Positions 9,797 through 18,590 of a stretch of 64,000 bases of DNA are shown one piece after another. The notes under the pieces are model-generated. The model ran no database searches. It was not told the origin of the DNA and saw only the letters and a program-made list of their open reading frames with translations. The DNA comes from Lautropia sp. (GTDB lineage Bacteria > Pseudomonadota > Gammaproteobacteria > Burkholderiales > Burkholderiaceae_E): contig JAUNAC010000001.1 of NCBI GenBank assembly GCA_030527825.1, forward strand, positions 868,001 through 932,000, read 5' to 3'. The position numbers and the translations under genes were made by a program. Within the stretch, counting starts at the first letter, position 1; each line of letters begins with the position of its first letter.

Positions 9797-11364
9797 AAGT
9801 TCGAGCACAGATTGGAATGGTATTGAATCTGGATAAATGCATTGGTTGTCATACCTGTTCGGTGACCTGCAAGAATGTCTGGACAAGTCGTGACGGTGTT
9901 GAGTATGCATGGTTCAACAACGTCGAAACAAAACCAGGTATTGGATATCCAAAACAATGGGAAAACCAGAAAAAGTGGAATGGTGGATGGAAAAGGACGG
10001 AGAGCGGACGACTTGAACCTCGTCAGGGAGGGAAGCTCCGTATTTTGGCCAATCTGTTTGCCAATCCAAATCTGCCCTCTATTGATGATTACTACGAACC
10101 GTTTACGTACGATTACGAACATCTTCAGTCAGCGCCTCGCATGAAGACGCCGCCTACCGCACGGCCGGTATCCGTGCTGACAGGCGAGAAGATGGAGAAA
10201 ATCGAATGGGGGCCCAACTGGGAGGATGATCTTGCTGGTGAATTCAGCAAGCGGAGTCAGGACTATCTGTTTGAGGGCGTTCAGAAGCAGATGTACTCGA
10301 CTTTTGAAAACACCTTCATGATGTACCTGCCCCGACTTTGTGAGCACTGTCTCAATCCAACTTGTGTGGCTTCCTGCCCGTCAGGATCGGTATACAAGCG
10401 GGAAGAGGACGGTATCGTTCTGGTGGATCAGGACAAATGCCGGGGTTGGCGAATGTGCATATCCGGCTGCCCCTACAAGAAAATCTATTTTAACTGGCAA
10501 TCGGGTAAAGCAGAAAAGTGTCTCTTCTGTTATCCGCGCATTGAGGCCGGGCAGCCAACGGTATGTTCGGAAACTTGTGTAGGGCGTATCCGCTATCTGG
10601 GTGTAATGCTTTATGATGCCGACCGCATTGAAGCAGCAGCCTCCATGCCTGACGATAAGCAGCTTTACAAGGCCCAGTTGGGGTGTTTCCTTGACCCGAA
10701 TGATCCAGATGTCATTGTCGCTGCCCGGAAGGAAGGTATTCCGGAGACATGGCTGGAAGCCGCGCGTCATTCACCTGTTTACCGGATGGCCGTGGAGTGG
10801 GAGGTCGCATTCCCGCTCCACCCAGAATATCGGACGCTGCCAATGGTCTGGTATATCCCACCGCTGTCGCCGATTCAGAGCGCGGCAGAGAACCAGCAAA
10901 TGCCTCATGAAACGATCGAAGGCAGCATTATCCCGAATGTTAGAAGCCTGCGGATCCCGGTGCGCTATCTGGCCAATCTGCTAACGGCTGGCGATGAGGC
11001 GCCAGTCATCAAGGCGCTGGAGCGCATGATTGCCATGCGAGCATACAAACGGCGCGAGATGATCTGCGGAGAAGGGGCGCTGGAAATTATTCAGAGAGTC
11101 GGTCTGGATCGGGATACTGTGGAGGATATGTATCAGACGATGGCCATCGCGAATTATGAGGACCGTTTTGTGATTCCTACCTCTCACAAGGCAGCGGTTG
11201 AGAGAAACTTTAGCGATACGGGTGCCTGTGGTTTCAGCTTTGGGCACGGCTGTTCGTCCGGCTATTCCAAGGAATCCATATTTGGCAAGCGCAACAGGGT
11301 TGATATCGTTCATTTGCAGCTGAAGCGGCCCCGTGCAAAAGAAGAAATGGGACAGGAATCATGA
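9793..11364 (+). CDS. narH: Respiratory nitrate reductase beta subunit NarH
   Basis: Electron-transfer subunit with four iron-sulfur clusters that passes electrons from NarI to NarG. Seen: four cysteine groups in order, CIGCHTCSVTCKNVW near the N-terminus, CEHCLNPTCVASCP near residue 184, CRGWRMCISGCP near 217 and CLFC plus CSETC near 245. In the third group a Trp replaces one Cys, as is known for the [3Fe-4S] centre of NarH. The length of 523 residues is normal. It overlaps narG at its start and narJ at its end by four bases each (ATGA). Confidence 0.98.
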   Translation: MKVRAQIGMVLNLDKCIGCHTCSVTCKNVWTSRDGVEYAWFNNVETKPGIGYPKQWENQKKWNGGWKRTESGRLEPRQGGKLRILANLFANPNLPSIDDYYEPFTYDYEHLQSAPRMKTPPTARPVSVLTGEKMEKIEWGPNWEDDLAGEFSKRSQDYLFEGVQKQMYSTFENTFMMYLPRLCEHCLNPTCVASCPSGSVYKREEDGIVLVDQDKCRGWRMCISGCPYKKIYFNWQSGKAEKCLFCYPRIEAGQPTVCSETCVGRIRYLGVMLYDADRIEAAASMPDDKQLYKAQLGCFLDPNDPDVIVAARKEGIPETWLEAARHSPVYRMAVEWEVAFPLHPEYRTLPMVWYIPPLSPIQSAAENQQMPHETIEGSIIPNVRSLRIPVRYLANLLTAGDEAPVIKALERMIAMRAYKRREMICGEGALEIIQRVGLDRDTVEDMYQTMAIANYEDRFVIPTSHKAAVERNFSDTGACGFSFGHGCSSGYSKESIFGKRNRVDIVHLQLKRPRAKEEMGQES

Positions 11365-12005
11365 TGCGCATATATCGCGTTCTGTCTGCGCTACTGACTT
11401 ATCCGGATGAGGCGTTGATCGAGGCGCTCCCTGAAATTGAGCAGGCACTGCTGGAGATGCCTGATGCGGCCGTACAGCTGAGTCCGTTGCTGGAGTACTT
11501 GCGGTCGACTGATCTGATTCGCCTTCAGGAGAATTATGTTGCCGAGTTTGATCGGTCGCGCAAGCAATCACTTTATTTGTTTGAGCATATCCATGGGGAA
11601 AGCCGTGAACGAGGAGAGGCTTTGTTGGACCTCCTGAGAGAGTATCAGCGTTGTGGCTTCGAACCATGTGATGCCGCCGATAGCCCCCGCGAGACGCCTG
11701 ACTATCTTCCTCTTTTTCTGGAGTTCCTGGCGCAGCGTCCGGCGCCGGATGCGGCGCGTTTGTTGGGTGATGCCATACATGTGATCGCGCTGGTCGGCGG
11801 ACGACTGGCTGAAAGAGATAACCCTTATGCGACCGTGTTTTCCGTGTTGCAGGGATTGTCACCGGTCAAGGCCCAGCCTATGGAGGATGCGCCGGCACGG
11901 GATATGGATACCCTGCTTGATACGATCGGCCCTGGAAACGACGGGGCGGAGCCATTACTCAAACCAGAGAATGGCATGGTGAAAACGGTCAAATTCTATC
12001 GCTGA
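11361..12005 (+). CDS. narJ: Nitrate reductase assembly chaperone NarJ
   Basis: System-specific cytoplasmic chaperone of the TorD/NarJ family that binds the NarG N-terminus and permits cofactor insertion and membrane attachment. It has 214 residues and is mostly helical. The family phrase YVAEFDRSRKQSLYLFEHIHGESRERGEAL is split over residues 55-85 and matches NarJ (FDRSR..SLHLFEHVHG). Two adjacent ATGs (11361 and 11364) are possible starts; the first overlaps the narH stop. It is followed after 10 bases by narI with a GGAGG site. Confidence 0.96.
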   Translation: MMRIYRVLSALLTYPDEALIEALPEIEQALLEMPDAAVQLSPLLEYLRSTDLIRLQENYVAEFDRSRKQSLYLFEHIHGESRERGEALLDLLREYQRCGFEPCDAADSPRETPDYLPLFLEFLAQRPAPDAARLLGDAIHVIALVGGRLAERDNPYATVFSVLQGLSPVKAQPMEDAPARDMDTLLDTIGPGNDGAEPLLKPENGMVKTVKFYR

Positions 12006-12015
12006 CGGAGGGGCT

Positions 12016-12699
12016 ATGAGCTATTGGCACGCATTCTTTTTTGGAATCTATCCGTATATAGCGCTCAGCATCTTCTTGCTGGGAAGTCTGGTACGTTTTG
12101 ATCTTGAACAATACAGTTGGAAAAGTGATAGTTCACAGGTGTTGTATAGAGGGCATTTGAGAGTCGCAAATATTCTGTTCCATGTCGGTATCATCGGCCT
12201 GTTCTTTGGCCACCTAGTGGGTTTGCTGACACCTGTATCCGTCTGGGACTTTCTGGGGGTGAGTCATCAGTTCAAGCAGATTGTGGCGATGACTGCCGGG
12301 GGAATTATGGGGACCATGTGTCTGGTTGGTTTGTCGATGCTTTTGTATCGACGGCTCAGCAACCCGCGTATTCGGGCTGTTACGTCAATAGGCGACAAAA
12401 TCCTGCTTTCATGGATTCTGGTCACGTTGTTGCTGGGGCTATCTACGATCGTGGCCTCCTCCGCTCATCTGGATGGTCACGAAATGATTCTTTTGATGAC
12501 CTGGGCGCAGCACATCATGACTTTCAGATTTGACGCCGCATCGGTCATCGTCAACGCCAGCGTGATATTCAAACTGCACCTGTTCATGGGTATGTCCTTG
12601 TTCATTATTTTCCCTTTTACCAGGCTGGTGCATGTCTGGAGTGGCTTTGCGTCTTTAACGTATCTGTGTCGGGCGTGGCAATTGGTGCGTCAGCGCTGA
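12016..12699 (+). CDS. narI: Respiratory nitrate reductase gamma subunit NarI
   Basis: Membrane cytochrome b subunit that oxidises quinol at the periplasmic side and anchors NarGH. It has 227 residues with five predicted membrane helices, the expected size. Candidate haem ligands are the histidine pair in FHVGIIGLFFGHLVG (about residues 55 and 65) and the C-terminal histidines in QHIMTF and KLHLFMGM. The start is supported by GGAGGGGCT directly before the ATG. It is followed by a 92-base gap and the parvulin gene. Confidence 0.97.
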   Translation: MSYWHAFFFGIYPYIALSIFLLGSLVRFDLEQYSWKSDSSQVLYRGHLRVANILFHVGIIGLFFGHLVGLLTPVSVWDFLGVSHQFKQIVAMTAGGIMGTMCLVGLSMLLYRRLSNPRIRAVTSIGDKILLSWILVTLLLGLSTIVASSAHLDGHEMILLMTWAQHIMTFRFDAASVIVNASVIFKLHLFMGMSLFIIFPFTRLVHVWSGFASLTYLCRAWQLVRQR

Positions 12700-12791
12700 T
12701 GGATCTGTCAGGGACGTCATGAAAAGAGAGTTTGAGTGCTGGAAGATTCTTGCTGTGATGGTTGGTCGAACATATTTCTGGAGATGCAGGT

Positions 12792-13538
12792 GTGTCGATA
12801 AAGGTTAATGGGTGCGAAATAACGGATGACGAAGTCGCTGCTGAATTGCCCTTTCATCAGGACACCCCTCAGCCTTTGCGCAGTGCATGTATTGCATTGG
12901 TGCTCAGGCGAGTGCTGTTGGGAGAAGCGGCTGAACAAGGGCACCCTGTGACAGATGCTGAGCAAGCAGCGGATTTCCTATTGCAGACACAAATTAGCGT
13001 TCCGGCCGTTGATGAGGCGAGTTGTCGGCGTTATTACGATCAGCACCCGGATTTGTTTCGTGTAGATGGATGGGTGGATGTCGATCACATTCTGTTTGCA
13101 GTCAGCGAGAAAACCCCGCTTGAGGCACTGCGTGCTATGGCACAGGACACCTTGGCGAAGATTCAGGAAGAGCCTGCGCTTTTTGAGACGCTCGCCAGTG
13201 AGCGGTCCAATTGCCCTTCGTCAGAAAATGGGGGGGCGCTGGGACCCATCCGACGGGGAGAGTGCGTGCCCGAATTCGAGCGGGCTATCTGGCGCATTGA
13301 ACCAGGCCGAATCGCGGACAGCTTGATAGAAACACGCTATGGAATGCATATAGTCAGGGTGAATCGGCGTCATGAAGGGCGCCAGCTTTCATTTGAGCAA
13401 ACCAGGGATGGCATTGCTCAGGCGCTGGCAGCCGCGAGCCGTGACGCTGCTTGGCGGCAGTATGTGCAAATACTGCTGGGGCGTGCAAAAATCGAGGGCA
13501 TTGACTTGGAAGGAGCGGATACGCCCCTGGTGCAGTAA
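12792..13538 (+). CDS. Cytoplasmic parvulin-type peptidyl-prolyl isomerase (PpiC) in the nar operon
   Basis: A 248-residue protein with a helical N-terminal part and a rotamase (parvulin) domain at about residues 95-195: VDHILFAV, then FETLASERSNCPSSENGGALG and ARYGMHIV-like TRYGMHIVRV. There is no signal peptide, so it should act in the cytoplasm, where NarG and NarH fold. The frame is open from a TTG at 12762, but the GTG at 12792 has GGAG eight bases upstream and is preferred. It sits between narI and narX. Such genes accompany nar loci in several betaproteobacteria (from memory); a role in nitrate reductase folding is an inference. Confidence 0.87.
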   Translation: MSIKVNGCEITDDEVAAELPFHQDTPQPLRSACIALVLRRVLLGEAAEQGHPVTDAEQAADFLLQTQISVPAVDEASCRRYYDQHPDLFRVDGWVDVDHILFAVSEKTPLEALRAMAQDTLAKIQEEPALFETLASERSNCPSSENGGALGPIRRGECVPEFERAIWRIEPGRIADSLIETRYGMHIVRVNRRHEGRQLSFEQTRDGIAQALAAASRDAAWRQYVQILLGRAKIEGIDLEGADTPLVQ

Positions 13539-13571
13539 TCGGCACATGACAGCGTAGTGAGGGAGGGTGTC

Positions 13572-15539
13572 TTGGAAAAGGTGTTGCCATCGGTAGTTCA
13601 GACACCCGTTATTGCAGAGGGCAGGTCTTTGGGGGTCATTGGACTAACAGCATGGCAGAGCCGTCTGTCGACGCGTATTGTCAGCAGCTCCATTGTAGCG
13701 CTCGTGCTGGTATTGATTATGGTGGGGTGGACGCTATGGTTGTCGTGGCAGCTTGCCGGTACTGCCGCAGCAATCAACGAGACTGGCAGTTTGCGGATGA
13801 GGGCCAACCGGATTGGATTGAACCTGTTGAAACAGGACAAAGCGATGCCGAACAATGTGGTGGCGGATCTGCAGGAGCAGGGGCGGATCCTGACCCATTT
13901 TTCGGAAGGCATGCCCCAACGGCCGTTTTTTCTGTCAACGGATTCGGAATTACGGCACCAGTTCCAGGTGCTTACGGATCATTGGCAGTACATGTCCGAA
14001 CTAGCACGAAAGGCACTGGCTCCAGGACACAGTATGGAGTATCTGGCGCATTTGCCCGATTTCGTTGCCCAGGCAGACCAACTCGTTCATACATTGGAAG
14101 TAGGTAACGCCAGCAAGACGACCCGCATGCGGATATTGCAGAGCGTATTGATTGTGATGTCCTGCTTGGGGACTCTCGCAATGATCTTCCTGTTATATCG
14201 CTGGATTATCAGACCAGTAGAGATATTGCACGTTGGAATACAGCGGATGGCTGGACGCGATTTTTCAGTGCGTCTGCCTGTCAGCAGCTCCGATGAATTG
14301 GGGGCGCTTGCCCATGGGTTCAATCGGATGGCGGGTGAATTGCAGAGCTTATACGAGGATCTGGGAGAACACGTTCGTCAGAAGACGGTGGAGCTAGAGC
14401 GCCAGAACAGGCAGCTGAGTGCACTCTACAACGTGACGGCCTTTCTTAACAAGCCCAATGATATTGAGTCATTGTGCCGAGGTTTTCTGCGCAGGGTGAT
14501 GGATGAGTTCCATGCGGATGCTGGCAGCATCCGGGTTCTTGACCCTTCCGGTGAGCGGCTGCATATTGTCGTTTCATTAGGATTTTCATCCGAGTTGCAG
14601 GAGCGTGAGCACTGTATGCGAACGGATGCCTGTTTTTGTGGAGAGGCGACACAGCGAGGGACTGTGATCATCCGGGATTTTCGCAAGCTGCCTCGTCCAG
14701 AAGAGATTGGATGTGTCCATGATGGTTTTCAGGGGGTATCCGTTTTTCAAGTGGTGACGCCGGAGGTGACGCTAGGAACGTTCTCTCTGCACTTCCGTGT
14801 GCAGACGGTGATATCGGCCTGGGAGTCGAAGCTGCTGGAGATGTTGGGGCAGCATTTGGGGGCTGCGCTGGACAATCAGCGACTGAGTATCAAGGCAAGG
14901 CAGTTGGCTGTGGCGGAGGAGCGGAATTTGGTGGCACAGGGATTGCACGATAGCCTGGCACAGGGTCTGAATTTTCTTAATCTACAGACGCAGATGCTGG
15001 GTAGCGCAGTCGCGGACCGCAATTGGCAGGATGTGGAAGAAATTGTCCCGCTATTGAAAATAGGCGTTTCAGAAAGCTATCAGGACGTACGGGAGCTGCT
15101 GCAGAACTTCCGTACACGACTGGACGAAGGCTCACTGCGCAAGGCTGTTGATGACACGATAGCCCGTTTCAAAAGGCAATCGCGATTGGACATCATGCTT
15201 GAGTTCGATGATGGTGATGGTGCGCCATTGCACCCGGAGCAGCAGCTGCAGGTTCTGTTCATCTTGCAAGAAGCGCTGTCCAACGTGAGAAAGCATTCAT
15301 CTGCAGGCCAGGTGACGGTCTCCGTCGACAATCATCGTGACTTTTCCATGCGGATTCGGGATAACGGTGTGGGTTATGATCCCATGGAGGTTGCGCGGCG
15401 CAGCGAGCTGCATGTGGGTCTGTCGATCATGCGCGAGCGCGCCGCCCGCTTGGGAGGGAGATTGCAGATCTGCAGTGCGCCAGGACAGGGGACGGAAGTG
15501 TCGCTTTATCTGTCACATGGTGACAGACTGGCTGCCTGA
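13572..15539 (+). CDS. narX: Nitrate/nitrite sensor histidine kinase NarX
   Basis: Membrane sensor that phosphorylates NarL. Seen in order: a membrane helix near residues 37-62; a periplasmic P-box AINETGSLRMRANRI, the nitrate-binding motif of NarX/NarQ; a second helix near 186-208; a HAMP domain; a GAF-like central region with a cysteine cluster (HCMRTDACFCG, then GCVHDG) as in NarX; a HisKA_3 box with the phospho-acceptor His in QGLHDSLAQGL (about residue 458); and a HATPase_c domain with ALSNVRKHS and DNGVGY. The TTG at 13572 has GGGAGG seven bases upstream; a GTG at 13557 is the alternative. Confidence 0.94.
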   Translation: MEKVLPSVVQTPVIAEGRSLGVIGLTAWQSRLSTRIVSSSIVALVLVLIMVGWTLWLSWQLAGTAAAINETGSLRMRANRIGLNLLKQDKAMPNNVVADLQEQGRILTHFSEGMPQRPFFLSTDSELRHQFQVLTDHWQYMSELARKALAPGHSMEYLAHLPDFVAQADQLVHTLEVGNASKTTRMRILQSVLIVMSCLGTLAMIFLLYRWIIRPVEILHVGIQRMAGRDFSVRLPVSSSDELGALAHGFNRMAGELQSLYEDLGEHVRQKTVELERQNRQLSALYNVTAFLNKPNDIESLCRGFLRRVMDEFHADAGSIRVLDPSGERLHIVVSLGFSSELQEREHCMRTDACFCGEATQRGTVIIRDFRKLPRPEEIGCVHDGFQGVSVFQVVTPEVTLGTFSLHFRVQTVISAWESKLLEMLGQHLGAALDNQRLSIKARQLAVAEERNLVAQGLHDSLAQGLNFLNLQTQMLGSAVADRNWQDVEEIVPLLKIGVSESYQDVRELLQNFRTRLDEGSLRKAVDDTIARFKRQSRLDIMLEFDDGDGAPLHPEQQLQVLFILQEALSNVRKHSSAGQVTVSVDNHRDFSMRIRDNGVGYDPMEVARRSELHVGLSIMRERAARLGGRLQICSAPGQGTEVSLYLSHGDRLAA

Positions 15540-15609
15540 GATACAGATGGCAGGGTGTTGCGTGAACTATTCTGCTATCTTGTCGGGCCCAGTGTCCCAG
15601 CTTCCATAA

Positions 15610-16308
15610 ATGAGTATCAGCATCCTGCTTATTGATGATCATAACCTCTTTCGCTCTGGCGTTCGCCAATTGTTGCAGCGGGAAGGTGATCTGTGCATCG
15701 TGGCGGAGGCGGCTGATGGTCTGGAAGGCTTGAAGCGCGCCAAGGCACTTCTTCCAGATGTGATCCTGCTGGATTTGAATATGCCGGGTTTGTCCGGGTT
15801 AGAGACGCTGCACCTGCTGCGGCAGGACGTCCCACAGTCAGCCGTGGTTGTGCTGACCGTATCGGAAGAGGCTGATGAGCTGGGCAAAGCGTTGAAGCTC
15901 GGGGCTGTCGGGTATCTGACCAAGAATATTGAGGCGGAAACACTGGTTGCTGCTATCAGGCGGGCAAAACGGGGTGAACCAGTGATTGCGGAGTCCATGA
16001 CGGTCAAGCTGGTGGAACAGTTTTTGTCGCAGGGAGAGTCTTCCACAGCAGGGAGGCCAGCGCCTCAGGTAACTCCAGAAGGGGGGGCAGACACGCCGGA
16101 ACGTGCGCGATTGACCGCGCGGGAACGGGAAATTATGCAGTGTCTGGCACGAGGGGAGAGCAACAAGGAAATTGCACGTCGTCTGGATGTGGCGGAGAGC
16201 ACGGTGAAGATCCACGTCCAGAACATTTTGAAAAAGCTCAATCTGAGCAGCAGGGTGCAGATTGCGGTATATGCGGTGGAGCATGGCCTGTCAGGACATG
16301 CTCCCTAA
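15610..16308 (+). CDS. narL: Nitrate/nitrite response regulator NarL
   Basis: Two-component response regulator of the NarL/FixJ class, 232 residues. Receiver domain: acidic pair D9-D10, phospho-acceptor D55 in VILLDLNMPG, Thr in VVVLTVSEE and Lys in GYLTKNIEAE. A linker of about 40 residues is followed by a LuxR-type helix-turn-helix (LTAREREIMQCLARGESNKEIARRL, split here for length, near residues 165-190). It lies 70 bases after narX and is read in the same direction. By analogy it should activate the nar genes in nitrate; no clear NarL heptamer pair was identified by eye. Confidence 0.95.
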   Translation: MSISILLIDDHNLFRSGVRQLLQREGDLCIVAEAADGLEGLKRAKALLPDVILLDLNMPGLSGLETLHLLRQDVPQSAVVVLTVSEEADELGKALKLGAVGYLTKNIEAETLVAAIRRAKRGEPVIAESMTVKLVEQFLSQGESSTAGRPAPQVTPEGGADTPERARLTAREREIMQCLARGESNKEIARRLDVAESTVKIHVQNILKKLNLSSRVQIAVYAVEHGLSGHAP

Positions 16309-16354
16309 TTTTCTGCTCTGCCCTATTTGGCGCAAGAGCTGACGATTCTGTTCT

Positions 16355-17221
16355 TCAGAGCGGCACGCCGATGATGACACTGGATGCCTTGAAGATGGCA
16401 CTGGCCTGTTTCCCTTCGTGCAGATCCAGTTCATGATGGCTTTGCTGGGTGATCATGGCCGCTATGGTGCTGCCTCCCGCAGTTTCGATGACAACCTCTG
16501 TATTGACGGCGCCAGGCTGGATCCGGACGATTTTGCCTGACAGGCGGTTCCTTGCCGAAAAGCGGGTTTTTTCCGGATCAGCGACCAGTATGACGGCGCT
16601 GGCCTTGATGAGGGCCACTGCTTCGCTACCGATATTCAGACCGAGATTTTCGGTGCTTTCGCAGGTAATGGTTGCAATGATTTGCTGCCCGCCAGCAATG
16701 TCAAGGGTGATTTCGTCATTGACGGCACCATGGCGGATGGCGCTGATCTTGCCTGGAAGTTGGTTGCGTGCACTGGTTTTCATTCGCATTTTTTGCAGGA
16801 GGAAATAGTCGTTGGCGATATTGTCTGCCTGGGCGCAAAGCTGTGCCACAAAGCGACGGTGTTCGTGTTCAAGGATTCTGAAGTTTTGGATGAGTTGCCG
16901 CCCGCGCAGGGTTAGGCGTGTGCCGCCGCCACCCTTGCCACCTGTCGTGCGTTCGACGAGCGGTTGGCCCGCCAGGTTGTTCATCAGGTCTATGGCGTCC
17001 CAGGCGGCTTTGTAGCTCATGCCGATGACTTTGGCTGCTCTGGAAATGGATCCACTTTCATCGATCTGTGCAAGCAACGCGATGCGACCCTTGCCGCCGA
17101 AGTTGGATCCATCGACCGTCATCCAGAGGGATCCATGCAATTCCACGCGCCGCTGGCTGTTTGGTGGTGCAGAGGGGGACTGAACAGGCAGGCTGTCTGG
17201 GGTTGAGGGGAATGCGGACAT
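16355..17221 (-). CDS. modE: Molybdate-responsive transcriptional regulator ModE
   Basis: A 288-residue DNA-binding molybdate sensor. N-terminal winged helix-turn-helix of the LysR/ModE kind at about residues 42-110 (ALLAQIDESGSISRAAK, SYKAAWDAID, RTTGGKGGGGTRLT), then two tandem Mop/TOBE domains, each starting ARN.L.GKI and ending K.S.VI, at about 155-220 and 225-288. That is full ModE architecture. The frame is open further upstream, but this part overlaps the nifQ-like gene and is not ModE-like; the ATG at 17221 gives the correct start. It is the last gene of the mod operon. With molybdate bound it would repress modA at the operator at 20207-20238. Confidence 0.94.
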   Translation of the reverse strand: MSAFPSTPDSLPVQSPSAPPNSQRRVELHGSLWMTVDGSNFGGKGRIALLAQIDESGSISRAAKVIGMSYKAAWDAIDLMNNLAGQPLVERTTGGKGGGGTRLTLRGRQLIQNFRILEHEHRRFVAQLCAQADNIANDYFLLQKMRMKTSARNQLPGKISAIRHGAVNDEITLDIAGGQQIIATITCESTENLGLNIGSEAVALIKASAVILVADPEKTRFSARNRLSGKIVRIQPGAVNTEVVIETAGGSTIAAMITQQSHHELDLHEGKQASAIFKASSVIIGVPL

Positions 17222-17276
17222 AGCGGGGCAATTGGGTGATAGTGCAAGGTGGGATATTGAGTGTATTGGATAAGGA

Positions 17277-17807
17277 TTAATGTCGGAGGGGGCCGGGGTC
17301 TGCAGAGTAAAACACGTGGAGCAACGCCTTTTTCCAGTCCTGACTTTGGGATAGACGGGAGTACAGGGCAGGGAAATATTGGTGCAGCAAATGGCTAAGA
17401 TCGTTTTGCTGGCCCAGGTCGAGCTCTTGCCAAAGATCGTGTTCGCCATAGCAGGCACAGGTAATGGCATGCGCTAGCCAGGTGGCCTGTCGTTCAGATT
17501 GTTCGGGGTCACGATATTGTTGCAACATGTTCCTCATCGCACAAAAATCGGACGGACACATATCGAGAAGTCGCTGATACTGCTTCTCTGCCATGGGAGC
17601 GACAGGTTCAATTTCTGGGAAAAGCGACCGGAGCAGATGCAGTAGTTCTGATTGCGGCAAACCCAGGGTCCAGGTGAACAGCGGCAGGTCACCGTTCTGG
17701 GCATTGCGTAATACGCCTGAGACTGCGCGCCGCAACAGACTGGGGACGGTATCGGTGTCTGTCGCCTGCTGGTGAGTGACTGTGACGGATGTTTCGGACA
17801 GGCTCAT
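17277..17807 (-). CDS. NifQ-family protein lacking the C-terminal cysteine cluster
   Basis: A 176-residue soluble protein. The core WLAHAITCACYGEHDLWQEL (residues 110-129), followed by LSHLLHQYFPAL and the WKK at 158-160, matches the conserved centre of NifQ, the molybdenum donor for nitrogenase cofactor assembly. Known NifQ proteins continue with a C-x4-C-x2-C-x5-C iron-sulfur/molybdenum motif; here the frame ends 16 residues after WKK, and I found no such motif in the next reading frames. Remaining cysteines are at 84, 89, 117 and 119. It sits between modC and modE, so a molybdenum role is likely, but no nif genes are in the window. The exact function is unknown. Confidence 0.75.
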   Translation of the reverse strand: MSLSETSVTVTHQQATDTDTVPSLLRRAVSGVLRNAQNGDLPLFTWTLGLPQSELLHLLRSLFPEIEPVAPMAEKQYQRLLDMCPSDFCAMRNMLQQYRDPEQSERQATWLAHAITCACYGEHDLWQELDLGQQNDLSHLLHQYFPALYSRLSQSQDWKKALLHVFYSADPGPLRH

Positions 17808-17858
17808 GTTGGTTGATCCGGCGGCATGGTCAGCAAGATTTTTGATTCTGACAGTGTT

Positions 17859-18590
17859 TCAGTCTGTTTGTGGAAAATTGTTCCCTGTACTGTTGTGGGA
17901 AATTGAGCGGGGCTCTGTTCTGATGTGCCCGTCCTGCAGATGGAGAACATGCTGGCCGAACACTTGGGCATCATCCCCGTCATGCGAGATAAGAATTAGG
18001 GGGATAGCCAGACGTTGCTGCAGAGCCAGAAGCTCGGTTCGAAGGGTGCGGCGCAGCGGGCCGTCCAGGGCGGAAAAGGGTTCGTCCAGCAGCAGTGCGC
18101 GTGGATGGTGAATGAGGGCCCGAGCCAGGGCGGTGCGCTGACGCTGTCCTCCGGATAGCTGAGAGGGGTAGTGGTTGGCTACTGCCTGCAGGTTGAAAAG
18201 CGTCAGCCAGTGGCTTACAGCAGGGTGCCAGCGCTCCGGACGAAGGCGTTGCGGTGGATTGCGCCAGCCAGGAAATAGCGCAAACGCGATGTTCTGATAG
18301 ACGGTCAGATGCGGAAACAGGGCGTAGTCCTGGAACAGATAGCCCAGGCGACGTTGCTGGGGTGTGCGACAGATGCCGGCATCCGCATCGAACAATGTAT
18401 GACCATGGAGACGAATGTATCCCGAATCAGGTCTGAGCAGTCCCGCAATGGCCTTGAGCGTCAGGCTTTTTCCTGAGCCGGAAGGGCCCATGATGACGAT
18501 ACGCTGTTTGGTTGACTTGATGCGGATGGACAGCTTGAAGCGCTGGCTATGTGATGTCAGCGTTTTTTGGATGTCGAGTTCAAGAGTCAC
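17859..18590 (-). CDS. modC: Molybdate ABC transporter ATP-binding protein ModC (no Mop domain)
   Basis: ATPase of the high-affinity molybdate importer. Seen: Walker A GPSGSGKS near residue 35, signature LSGGQRQR, Walker B RALLLDEPFSALD and a switch His in ILISHD. At 243 residues it stops soon after the nucleotide-binding domain; classical ModC proteins are about 350 residues and carry a C-terminal Mop/TOBE domain, which is absent here. The start codon overlaps the modB stop by four bases (ATGA). Sulfate or tungstate use cannot be excluded from this subunit alone, but modA, modB and modE next to it make molybdate the best call. Confidence 0.92.
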   Translation of the reverse strand: MTLELDIQKTLTSHSQRFKLSIRIKSTKQRIVIMGPSGSGKSLTLKAIAGLLRPDSGYIRLHGHTLFDADAGICRTPQQRRLGYLFQDYALFPHLTVYQNIAFALFPGWRNPPQRLRPERWHPAVSHWLTLFNLQAVANHYPSQLSGGQRQRTALARALIHHPRALLLDEPFSALDGPLRRTLRTELLALQQRLAIPLILISHDGDDAQVFGQHVLHLQDGHIRTEPRSISHNSTGNNFPQTD

